Shown in pieces: positions 13,744-18,714 of a DNA stretch of 45,522 bases. Positions within the stretch are counted from its first letter, which is position 1. Every line of letters starts with the position of its first letter. Source of the DNA: a virus. The notes below the pieces were generated by a model that saw nothing but the letters and a program-made list of their open reading frames with translations, made no database searches and had not been told where the DNA came from. The stretch lies in the IMG/VR virus record IMGVR_UViG_3300044641_009149, positions 1-45,522 of that record; one strand, written 5' to 3'. The position numbers and the translations under genes are program-made.

Positions 13744-13803
13744 TGTTTTAACTTAAATTTAATTAAAAAAGGTATTAAAAAATATAAATGTGTTTGTTGT
13801 AAC

Positions 13804-13833
13804 ATTCTCAATAAGATGAATATTATTGAGAAT
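13804..13833 (+). repeat. Inverted repeat ATTCTCAATAA / TTATTGAGAAT (left)
   Basis: A perfect 11-bp inverted repeat with an 8-nt spacer. A third half-site with one mismatch (TTGTTGAGAAT) lies 3' at about 13847-13857. The same arms recur at 14557-14588. It could be a hairpin or a protein-binding palindrome. Confidence 0.85.
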
Positions 13834-13890
13834 CAATTGAGTATTATTGTTGAGAATAGAATAAATGTAGAGGATTATAAGTCTTATAAA

Positions 13891-13966
13891 TGCCTTTGAG
13901 TCTTGTTTAATGCCTTTGAGTCTTGTTTAATGCCTTTGAGTCTTGTTTAATGCCTCCAGGACTTGT
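13891..13966 (+). repeat. 20-bp tandem direct repeats (3 perfect + 1 degenerate)
   Basis: The unit TGCCTTTGAGTCTTGTTTAA starts at 13891, 13911 and 13931 without change. A fourth, diverged partial copy (TGCCTCCAGGACTTGT) begins at 13951. The length and head-to-tail order are iteron-like. Confidence 0.92.
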
Positions 13967-14043
13967 GACCTTAGCGAGCGTATCATAAGAAGAGCAGTTT
14001 GTCAACCCCCGCCCCCATAAAAATTCCCAGACCCTCACAAGAA

Positions 14044-14093
14044 CTCGACGAGACTTGACATTCTTCTAGAAGCATGATAGAATCTCGTCGAGA
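14044..14093 (+). promoter_or_regulatory. Promoter TTGACA-N17-TAGAAT flanked by two palindromic operators
   Basis: -35 TTGACA (14055-14060), 17-nt spacer, -10 TAGAAT (14078-14083). CTCGACGAG lies just upstream (14044-14052) and TCTCGTCGAGA just downstream (14083-14093). The spacer itself holds a CTTCTAGAAG palindrome (14063-14072). This is the classic layout of a repressed promoter. Confidence 0.7.
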
Positions 14094-14120
14094 CATTCTG
14101 TTACGAGATCCACATCAGAA

Positions 14121-14129
14121 CTCGTCTAG
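14121..14129 (+). promoter_or_regulatory. Degenerate operator CTCGTCTAG
   Basis: One base away from CTCGTCGAG, in the same array. Confidence 0.45.
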
Positions 14130-14162
14130 AACGCTCTAGATTCATATATATTATCGTATGAA

Positions 14163-14247
14163 TCTCGTCGAGATCTGCACACACCTATTGCAATCTCGAC
14201 GAGCCTTATGCTACAATATACAAGTCACATCACACAATCTCGACGAG
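14163..14247 (+). promoter_or_regulatory. Second operator-flanked promoter (TTGCAA-N18-TACAAT)
   Basis: -35 TTGCAA (14188-14193) and extended -10 TGC-TACAAT (14212-14217). Operators: TCTCGTCGAGA at 14163-14173 upstream, CTCGACGAG at 14195-14203 inside the spacer, and CTCGACGAG at 14239-14247 ending 3 nt before the ATG at 14251. A protein bound at the spacer site would block RNA polymerase. Confidence 0.68.
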
Positions 14248-14250
14248 CTC

Positions 14251-14391
14251 ATGTACGACGATTACGATTTCGACTATACGTATACGAATGATTATGTAGA
14301 TCTAGATGAGAACTATACACTAGATCTAGATGATGATTATGCACGAGATTCGCATGATTATCAAGATCTAGCATATCGTCATTATGCATAA
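14251..14391 (+). CDS. Tiny Asp/Tyr-rich protein
   Basis: 46 residues, of which 14 are Asp and 10 Tyr (for example MYDDYDFDYTYTNDYVDLDE). Highly acidic low-complexity sequence encoded with repeated AGATCTAGATGA blocks. I chose the ATG at 14251 because the promoter at 14188-14217 lies between it and an earlier in-frame ATG. It could be a DNA-mimic or disordered protein; no homologue is recognised. CTAG density and codon use differ from neighbouring genes, suggesting separate origin. Confidence 0.5.
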   Translation: MYDDYDFDYTYTNDYVDLDENYTLDLDDDYARDSHDYQDLAYRHYA

Positions 14392-14533
14392 TAAGCAACG
14401 CGTTCGTATCATTCTAGATGTAGAGTGTTATGATGATCTAGACCTAGATGTATATGAATGGGCAGAAATATTGCAGCTCGAAGGTGATGAGAATGTGCAT
14501 TCTACCATCATGCATCTCGATCCATTCAAGTAA
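14384..14533 (+). CDS. Small acidic hypothetical protein
   Basis: 49 residues, starting 8 nt inside the end of the Asp/Tyr-rich gene, so probably co-translated. It has the motif ILDVECYDDLDLDVYEWAEI and continues the CTAG-rich composition. The stop precedes the large nested hairpin. Function unknown. Confidence 0.5.
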   Translation: MHNKQRVRIILDVECYDDLDLDVYEWAEILQLEGDENVHSTIMHLDPFK

Positions 14534-14611
14534 TGTGCCAGTTTAAAGATTGGACCTATTCTCAATAAGGTCCTCGTTATTGAGAATAAGGACAGTTGAG
14601 AATCTGGCACA
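14534..14611 (+). repeat. Nested inverted repeat: TGTGCCAG/CTGGCACA around TATTCTCAATAA palindrome
   Basis: The outer arms TGTGCCAG (14534-14541) and CTGGCACA (14604-14611) match the intergenic hairpin module found elsewhere. Inside is a perfect 12-bp inverted repeat TATTCTCAATAA / TTATTGAGAATA (14557-14588), related to the one at 13804. It looks like the standard module with an insertion. Confidence 0.8.
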
Positions 14612-14618
14612 GTAGGGG

Positions 14619-14647
14619 TTGATATCTGCCACGTGATGGTTTACATT
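14619..14647 (+). promoter_or_regulatory. Promoter TTGATA-N17-TACATT
   Basis: -35 TTGATA (14619-14624), 17-nt spacer, -10 TACATT (14642-14647), immediately after the nested inverted repeat. It drives the gene at 14673. Confidence 0.6.
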
Positions 14648-14672
14648 ACCTTCGTTGTCGCAATTGATTCGA

Positions 14673-14807
14673 ATGTGTGGTCCTGTTTTTGAATATTCTC
14701 GTGAGGATTTCTTCAATGATGCTTCTCAGGAAGAATGGGATGAATGGGAATCTAAAGCAGCAGAACTTGAGTTGCCTTTAGATTACTATCTCGCGGAGTT
14801 TGTATAA
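14673..14807 (+). CDS. Small hypothetical protein, KAAELE..DYYxxEFV family copy 2
   Basis: 44 residues. The C-terminal KAAELELPLDYYLAEFV mirrors the gene at 12138; the N-terminus (MCGPVFEYSREDFF) differs. Acidic and helical. Transcribed from its own cassette promoter. Function unknown. Confidence 0.58.
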   Translation: MCGPVFEYSREDFFNDASQEEWDEWESKAAELELPLDYYLAEFV

Positions 14808-14814
14808 GAAACCT

Positions 14815-14874
14815 TGTGCCAGTTGAGAGAGTGGCACACAGGGGGTTGTGGTGCGCCAGAATCCCTGATACATT
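14815..14874 (+). promoter_or_regulatory. Hairpin/promoter cassette (TTGTGG-N17-TACATT)
   Basis: Stem TGTGCCA / TGGCACA (14815-14838), a GGGGG tract, -35 TTGTGG (14846-14851), 17-nt spacer, -10 TACATT (14869-14874). A second possible stem CAGGG / CCCTG encloses the -35. Drives 14899. Confidence 0.65.
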
Positions 14875-14898
14875 ACATTCGTCCCTGAGAGACAAACC

Positions 14899-15024
14899 AT
14901 GTTTGACGAACTCTGGTCTGAGATTCAAGATGCTCCTGGTGAAATCTTTGACCTTGACATTCCCGAACTTCGTGATGAAAAGTTCGATGTGAATGAGTAT
15001 CTCAACGCAAACTACGATTACTGA
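14899..15024 (+). CDS. Tiny acidic hypothetical protein
   Basis: 41 residues, strongly acidic (FDELWSEIQDAPGEIFDLDI). First gene of a three-gene unit with 15026 and 15193. Function unknown. Confidence 0.55.
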   Translation: MFDELWSEIQDAPGEIFDLDIPELRDEKFDVNEYLNANYDY

Positions 15025-15025
15025 A

Positions 15026-15193
15026 ATGACTGAAGTTCTCAAAGAGTATCATTTCGATGATGAGCAAATTGACTTTCTGATGCGTATTGTGCGGGACAAT
15101 GCACAATACGAAGATGATGAAGTTCGTGAGTGGATGGAAGAACTTGCGAATCAAATCGAAGACCAAATTGTAAATCACCCCACCAACGACTGA
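15026..15193 (+). CDS. Small acidic helical protein
   Basis: 55 residues from the ATG at 15026, 1 nt after the previous stop. Nearly all charged helix (DDEQIDFLMRIVRDNAQYED). The stop overlaps the next ATG. Function unknown. Confidence 0.6.
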   Translation: MTEVLKEYHFDDEQIDFLMRIVRDNAQYEDDEVREWMEELANQIEDQIVNHPTND

Positions 15194-15408
15194 TGACTCT
15201 TACTTCCCAACAACTTGACCAACTCGTTGAAAACTACGCTGAGCGTATTGTTGATGAGATGGACACCAAATGTTTGATGCAATTTGTGTACGATACGCTT
15301 GTTGAGAGTTTGGCAGGTAAATCTGAAGAAGATGTGCTCGGTGAGATTGCCTATGTGTATGATGAGGATGTTGTCGAAGAATTGATTGAGAGTGTGACAG
15401 TTCAGTAA
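15193..15408 (+). CDS. Small acidic helical protein
   Basis: 71 residues, acidic helices (TSQQLDQLVENYAERIVDEM, then LMQFVYDTLVESLAG). The last codons (SVTVQ-stop) are formed by the left arm of the following hairpin cassette. Function unknown. Confidence 0.65.
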   Translation: MTLTSQQLDQLVENYAERIVDEMDTKCLMQFVYDTLVESLAGKSEEDVLGEIAYVYDEDVVEELIESVTVQ

Positions 15409-15452
15409 GTGGCACAAGGGGGGTTGCGATTCCCCCCGATCTGGTCCATACT
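15393..15452 (+). promoter_or_regulatory. Hairpin/promoter cassette (TTGCGA-N17-CATACT)
   Basis: Imperfect stem TGTGACA / TGGCACA overlaps the preceding stop. Next is a GGGGGG / CCCCCC stem with -35 TTGCGA (15424-15429) in its loop, then -10 CATACT (15447-15452). Drives 15479. Confidence 0.6.
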
Positions 15453-15478
15453 ACATTTGTTGAGAGGGAAACCCCCAA

Positions 15479-15826
15479 ATGCGTAAGATTGAATCCCAGA
15501 TGAATGCTGCCATTCGTGACTCCCGCAATTGGAAGTCTGGCAACACTGAGGTTACCTTTGACGCTGAAACTAACGAGTCGAAAGTGTTTCTTTTCGGCAA
15601 TCACATTGCTACCATTGGTGACAACTTCGTGCAAATCTTTGACGGTGGATGGCAGTCTGTGACCACCAAATCGCGTCTGAATGCGATTCTTCAAGAGCAT
15701 GGAATCAAGGGTGAATGTGTGTTTCAAAAAAACTTTAAGTGGTTCGTCCACAAGTTCATCGGGCAGGCAGGAACTTCTCCTGTCTACAATGAATACGATT
15801 TCAGCAATGGTTTCATGTTTGCATAA
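15479..15826 (+). CDS. Conserved phage hypothetical protein
   Basis: 115 residues. The segment HIATIGDNFVQIFDGGWQSV, followed by TTKSRLNAILQEHG and VFQKNFKWFV, matches a family I recall from diverse phages. A small alpha/beta domain of unknown function. It stands alone between a cassette promoter and a strong terminator. Confidence 0.75.
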   Translation: MRKIESQMNAAIRDSRNWKSGNTEVTFDAETNESKVFLFGNHIATIGDNFVQIFDGGWQSVTTKSRLNAILQEHGIKGECVFQKNFKWFVHKFIGQAGTSPVYNEYDFSNGFMFA

Positions 15827-15832
15827 AGAATC

Positions 15833-15858
15833 GGGGGGCAATATGCTCCCCTTTTTTT
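15833..15858 (+). terminator. Rho-independent terminator
   Basis: A GGGG / CCCC stem closing on GCAATATGC, followed by seven T. Ends the 15479 transcript 7 nt after its stop codon. Confidence 0.85.
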
Positions 15859-15877
15859 ATACTCAAGTCGGCTGCCC

Positions 15878-15938
15878 GTGTGCCAGTTGAGAGAGTGGCA
15901 CACACCCCCTTGCAATCGGCACCAATCCCTGCAATACT
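15878..15938 (+). promoter_or_regulatory. Hairpin/promoter cassette (TTGCAA-N17-AATACT)
   Basis: A perfect 8-bp stem GTGTGCCA / TGGCACAC (15878-15903), CCCCC tract, -35 TTGCAA (15910-15915), -10 AATACT (15933-15938). The loop GTTGAGAGAG is identical to that of the 14815 cassette. Drives the nucleotidyltransferase gene. Confidence 0.65.
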
Positions 15939-15944
15939 AAAAGC

Positions 15945-16841
15945 ATGAAAAACACCCACCTTGAGCACCCCGAAGATTCTATTCTCACGGGTGACCTTTC
16001 TGCCCTGGATTGGTTCGTGAATCCTGGCAACTTGAGCGTCAAGATTGATGGCGCCCCTGCGATTGTCTGGGGTGTGAATCCTGCTAACGGTGAGTTCTTT
16101 GTAGGAACCAAAGCAGTCTTTAACAAGAAAAAGATTCGTATTGCTCACAATCATGAAGAAATTGATTCATTCTATCAGGGTGAAGTTGCGCGTATTCTTC
16201 ACGCTTGCTTTGATTATCTGCCTCGCTTCGATACTATCTACCAAGGTGATTTTATTGGGTTTGGTGGTGATTGTGAGTATACTCCCAACACGATCACTTA
16301 CAAGTTTCCTGAGGTAGTTTCTCAGCAAATTATCATTGCACCGCACACTTGCTATTATGCTGAGAGTGATCTTCGTGACGCTCAAGCATTCCCCGATCGT
16401 AGCATCTGGAATGATACTGAGACGGTGAAGTTCGTGCAACCTCAAGCATACATTCAGCACGGTCAAACGTCCTTCGCTGATGTAGAGGAAGTCTGCAAGT
16501 TTGCCCGTCAAATGGCAACTGTTGTGACCTTTGCAACTGATAAGGAAGCAGCAAAGATTAAGCAGCAACTGAATGCTTGCATCCGTGAGAATCGTCCTGT
16601 TGTGAATAGTGAATTCGACTGCGATCCTAACCTGCTGGGATTGTGGGCACTGGTGAAATCGATCAAGGCAGATTGTCTCTATCTGTGCCGCAATGATGGT
16701 CCTGCCGCTTACATCGGGCAGGAGAGGATTGATGCTGAAGGTTACGTACTCACCAATGAGTTTGGTATGTTTAAGTTGGTGAATCGTGAGGCATTCTCCT
16801 ATCATAATTTCAACAGCGGGCGCTTTCAGTGTGCCAGTTGA
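15945..16841 (+). CDS. DUF6267-like covalent nucleotidyltransferase (ligase fold)
   Basis: 298 residues. The N-terminus KNTHLEHPEDSI and SVKIDGAPAIVWG carry the KxDG active site of DNA/RNA ligases and capping enzymes; K33 would form the lysyl-NMP adduct and D35-G36 complete motif I. Downstream, NGEFFVGTKAVFNKKK, YQGDFIGFGGD and TPNTITYKF occupy the places of later nucleotidyltransferase motifs. I recall this pattern in DUF6267 proteins of cyanophages. The substrate (RNA, DNA or protein) is unknown. It is well short of replicative ligases with OB domains. It starts 7 nt after the -10, so a leaderless transcript is possible. Confidence 0.7.
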   Translation: MKNTHLEHPEDSILTGDLSALDWFVNPGNLSVKIDGAPAIVWGVNPANGEFFVGTKAVFNKKKIRIAHNHEEIDSFYQGEVARILHACFDYLPRFDTIYQGDFIGFGGDCEYTPNTITYKFPEVVSQQIIIAPHTCYYAESDLRDAQAFPDRSIWNDTETVKFVQPQAYIQHGQTSFADVEEVCKFARQMATVVTFATDKEAAKIKQQLNACIRENRPVVNSEFDCDPNLLGLWALVKSIKADCLYLCRNDGPAAYIGQERIDAEGYVLTNEFGMFKLVNREAFSYHNFNSGRFQCAS

Positions 16842-16888
16842 ATAGGTGGCACAGACCCCCTTGTGGGGTCCGCCTGATGCCTTATAGT
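16830..16888 (+). promoter_or_regulatory. Hairpin/promoter cassette (TTGTGG-N16-TATAGT)
   Basis: Stem TGTGCCA / TGGCACA (16830-16853), whose left arm encodes the last codons of the upstream gene. Then a GACCCC / GGGGTC hairpin (16854-16870) with the -35 TTGTGG (16861-16866) at its loop, and -10 TATAGT (16883-16888). Drives 16933. Confidence 0.65.
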
Positions 16889-16932
16889 AGTTTCAACGGG
16901 GGGCAAAACCTCCGACACAACAATCAATTCCC

Positions 16933-17583
16933 ATGACCGTAGCATCTCCTCTTCCTACCACTCAACAGCAAGCAGATGTGCTGAAAAAGATTCTTCCTGG
17001 TGCAATCAAGCGCACGGCCGATAAACTTGATAATGCATTGCTCATTCTTACTGAGGGAGAAGATAGTAACTTGGATGATTTCTTTGGCATTGGTGGCAAT
17101 ACTACTGTAGATAAAACTAAGTTTCTTGCCCATATCTTCAATCCTTCGCTTGCCAGTCAAGCAAAGGATATGGGTCTTGATTATATTAAAGAGGAGGCAG
17201 TTGGTTACGATGCCAAGTGCCTGAATGATGAGATTGAGAATAAACTTTCTTTGGGCAAAGATCCCGCTCAGTTTGCTACTGGAAACAACCATTCTAAGTC
17301 TAAGGTTGATAAGATTTTCTGTGTGAAACTTGAGCAGGTTGGCAATATCTTCCCCAGTGGATTTGCTTGCATTGTCGATCTGAGCAAGGCACAACATCCT
17401 GACACTGGGTTTAATGATACTGTCACCAAGACTGGTAAGAACAATAATGGATTTGCTTCTCTGAAAGTACATGTTTCGGATGCTGATTGCATCACTGTGA
17501 TTCACGGCGAAATTCGTACTCATGTTAAGGGGCGCCCCAATTCTCCTACTGATTATGTGCAGATTGATTATGCCGATTTCTGA
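16933..17583 (+). CDS. Hypothetical protein, possible PD-(D/E)XK nuclease-like
   Basis: 216 residues. The segment GYDAKCLNDEIENKLSLGKD has an Asp followed by E-x-K (E102-N-K104) in the spacing of a PD-(D/E)XK core. It is followed by NNHSKSKVDKIFCVKLEQ and beta strands (FACIVDL, ADCITVIHGEIRTHV). This could be a restriction-type endonuclease, but no family is certain and the first acidic residue is not secure. It has its own cassette promoter and lies next to the ligase-fold gene, so a nucleic-acid cut/join pair is conceivable. Confidence 0.55.
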   Translation: MTVASPLPTTQQQADVLKKILPGAIKRTADKLDNALLILTEGEDSNLDDFFGIGGNTTVDKTKFLAHIFNPSLASQAKDMGLDYIKEEAVGYDAKCLNDEIENKLSLGKDPAQFATGNNHSKSKVDKIFCVKLEQVGNIFPSGFACIVDLSKAQHPDTGFNDTVTKTGKNNNGFASLKVHVSDADCITVIHGEIRTHVKGRPNSPTDYVQIDYADF

Positions 17584-17642
17584 TAGGATGTGACAATCCA
17601 CCAGGTGGCACACCCTGCCCCCTGAGACCCCACCCGACCCCT

Positions 17643-17648
17643 TACACT
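17643..17648 (+). promoter_or_regulatory. -10 like TACACT, start of GC-rich island
   Basis: TACACT 25 nt before the 17673 ATG, with the leader AACCGCAAACGACCC shared by island genes. GTGGCACA at 17605-17612 is a remnant of the hairpin cassette. Confidence 0.4.
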
Positions 17649-17672
17649 TAACAAGTCAACCGCAAACGACCC

Positions 17673-17849
17673 ATGCGCTACAACCCCGCCACCGACCGCG
17701 CTCTCTATACCATCGATGAGATTGCCGCCCAGTGCCGCGCCGCTATCCTGAAGGCAGAGCGCCAGCACGTTGAGCAGGTTGCCGATCGCATCTATGATGA
17801 GGTGCTGAGCTTTGCCCGTTGGGAGAACGACGTTTTGGTTGCCGCCTGA
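17673..17849 (+). CDS. Small hypothetical protein (GC-rich island 1)
   Basis: 58 residues, GC-rich codons. Helical (ALYTIDEIAAQCRAAILKAE, then QHVEQVADRIYDEV) with no recognised domain. The leader CAACCGCAAACGACCC lacks a Shine-Dalgarno site. Codon use differs sharply from the AT-rich structural genes. Function unknown. Confidence 0.6.
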   Translation: MRYNPATDRALYTIDEIAAQCRAAILKAERQHVEQVADRIYDEVLSFARWENDVLVAA

Positions 17850-17854
17850 CCTGC

Positions 17855-17860
17855 TACAAT
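17855..17860 (+). promoter_or_regulatory. Extended -10 (TGC-TACAAT) after stop codon
   Basis: TGA-CCTGC-TACAAT-ACTCTCA: the upstream stop is 5 nt before the -10. This string is identical at 18223-18242. Confidence 0.6.
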
Positions 17861-17882
17861 ACTCTCACCCATCCGAGTCACG

Positions 17883-18029
17883 ATGTCCCGCCAGCAACGC
17901 CACACTCACAGTCTCCGTTGCAACAGTCACCAGATCCGCGCGGTGCTCATGCATGGACCCCGCTACTCCCCGGTAGAATATGTGCCACTCGTGAAGGTGA
18001 CCCACGGCAACGCTGACCCTGACCGCTGA
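17883..18029 (+). CDS. Small basic hypothetical protein (GC-rich island 2)
   Basis: 48 residues, rich in Arg and His (SRQQRHTHSLRCNSHQIRAV). A basic peptide that could bind nucleic acid; no family recognised. It lies between two promoter/leader copies. Function unknown. Confidence 0.5.
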   Translation: MSRQQRHTHSLRCNSHQIRAVLMHGPRYSPVEYVPLVKVTHGNADPDR

Positions 18030-18034
18030 CCCTG

Positions 18035-18040
18035 TAGAAT
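18035..18040 (+). promoter_or_regulatory. -10 like TAGAAT after stop codon
   Basis: TGA-CCCTG-TAGAAT-TCTCTCA, followed by CAACCGCAACCGACCC before the ATG at 18064. Same architecture as its neighbours. Confidence 0.5.
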
Positions 18041-18063
18041 TCTCTCACAACCGCAACCGACCC

Positions 18064-18225
18064 ATGAGAATCGAAGTCCGTTACCAGACCCCCTACAACC
18101 ACACCGAATGGCGTTCGCAGTGGTTTCCCACCCTGCAGGAGGCAGAGCGTATGGTAGACTTCTACCGCTCCTGTGGGTCGCCTGCTCACGTTGCCCCCAG
18201 CAGTCTGGCACAATTCGCCCGCTGA
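18064..18225 (+). CDS. Small hypothetical protein (GC-rich island 3)
   Basis: 53 residues: a strand start MRIEVRYQTPYNHTEWRSQW followed by the helix LQEAERMVDFYRS. Looks like a compact ferredoxin-like or small alpha/beta element. Its last codons hold the AGTCTGGCACA remnant of the hairpin module. Function unknown. Confidence 0.55.
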   Translation: MRIEVRYQTPYNHTEWRSQWFPTLQEAERMVDFYRSCGSPAHVAPSSLAQFAR

Positions 18226-18230
18226 CCTGC

Positions 18231-18236
18231 TACAAT
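18231..18236 (+). promoter_or_regulatory. Extended -10 (TGC-TACAAT) after stop codon
   Basis: Same TGA-CCTGC-TACAAT-ACTCTCA string as at 17847-17867, 27 nt before the ATG at 18263. Confidence 0.6.
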
Positions 18237-18262
18237 ACTCTCACCCCACACCCCCCGACATC

Positions 18263-18415
18263 ATGACCGCTGACCTTGCCATCTCCCTGCTCCGCCGTGG
18301 CGCCAACGGCACCCAGATCCTGGAGATTCTGGAGACCCTGACCGCTGAGGTCGAACAGGAGAACATCGCAGACTTTCTTGCCCATGCTGCCACGCTGCAG
18401 GAAATCCAGTTCTGA
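18263..18415 (+). CDS. Small conserved hypothetical protein (GC-rich island 4)
   Basis: 50 residues (TADLAISLLRRGANGTQILE, then ILETLTAEVEQENIADF). The helical pattern resembles a small family I recall in cyanophages. Translated from a leader without a Shine-Dalgarno site. Function unknown. Confidence 0.6.
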   Translation: MTADLAISLLRRGANGTQILEILETLTAEVEQENIADFLAHAATLQEIQF

Positions 18416-18455
18416 AATCGCACACCCCCTGCCTGCTGACGCGGGTGGGGGGTCT

Positions 18456-18461
18456 TACAAT
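18456..18461 (+). promoter_or_regulatory. -10 TACAAT before the 18486 gene
   Basis: TACAAT follows a GGTGGGGGGTC G-tract, 24 nt before the ATG at 18486. CACACCCCCTGCCTGC upstream (18420-18435) resembles the C-tract part of the hairpin cassette. Confidence 0.5.
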
Positions 18462-18485
18462 ATCAAAGCAACCGACAGACGACCG

Positions 18486-18674
18486 ATGCGTTTCCCCCTT
18501 GCCATGTGCTCTGACCTGGAGACCCGCCAAATCAAATGGATCTCCCGCGCTGACCAGTTGAAGAACGGTTCCCGCCCTTCCCCCTACATTCACTGGGGAG
18601 TGCCCGCTGCCACCATCGCTGCCCAGTATGCTGAGGCACACCGTAACGACGTTCGTCAGGCGCAGTGGGGGTGA
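18486..18674 (+). CDS. Small hypothetical protein (GC-rich island 5)
   Basis: 62 residues from the ATG at 18486, following the promoter. Contains DLETRQIKWISRADQLKNGS and a terminal Ala-rich helix. No recognised motif. Function unknown. Confidence 0.55.
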   Translation: MRFPLAMCSDLETRQIKWISRADQLKNGSRPSPYIHWGVPAATIAAQYAEAHRNDVRQAQWG

Positions 18675-18685
18675 CCCCGATCTGC

Positions 18686-18691
18686 TACAAT
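18686..18691 (+). promoter_or_regulatory. Extended -10 (TGC-TACAAT)
   Basis: ATCTGC-TACAAT-ACTCTCA followed by ACCGCAACCAACCCCC before the ATG at 18715; fourth close copy of the island leader. Confidence 0.6.
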
Positions 18692-18714
18692 ACTCTCAAC
18701 CGCAACCAACCCCC

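Larger units (their letters stand above)
13744..14250 (+). other. Repeat- and operator-rich intergenic region
   Basis: 507 nt without a convincing gene. It contains an AT-rich start, a TTCTCAATAA hairpin, three 20-bp direct repeats, a C-rich stretch (14006-14020), and two sigma70-like promoters set among six CTCG(A/T)CGAG palindromes. The itemised elements are listed separately. It looks like a control or replication-related region rather than a decayed gene. Confidence 0.8.

Noticed and set aside
13891-13966. Tandem repeats as a CRISPR array
   Set aside because: Repeats are directly adjacent, with no spacers.
14158-14250. N-terminal extension of the Asp/Tyr-rich ORF from the ATG at 14158
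   Set aside because: The extension would contain a promoter and two operator sites and differs in composition from the acidic part.
15200-15841. Minus-strand frame of 213 codons
   Set aside because: It crosses two + strand genes and a promoter cassette; no recognisable product.
16167-16805. Minus-strand frame of 212 codons inside the nucleotidyltransferase
   Set aside because: Antisense shadow of a gene with clear motifs.
16933-17583. Methyltransferase (8861) and possible nuclease (16933) as one restriction-modification system
   Set aside because: They are 7 kb apart with separate promoters and no shared features; pairing is not supported.
16924-17613. Minus-strand frame of 229 codons opposite the possible nuclease gene
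   Set aside because: Antisense shadow; the + frame has its own promoter cassette and a sensible composition.
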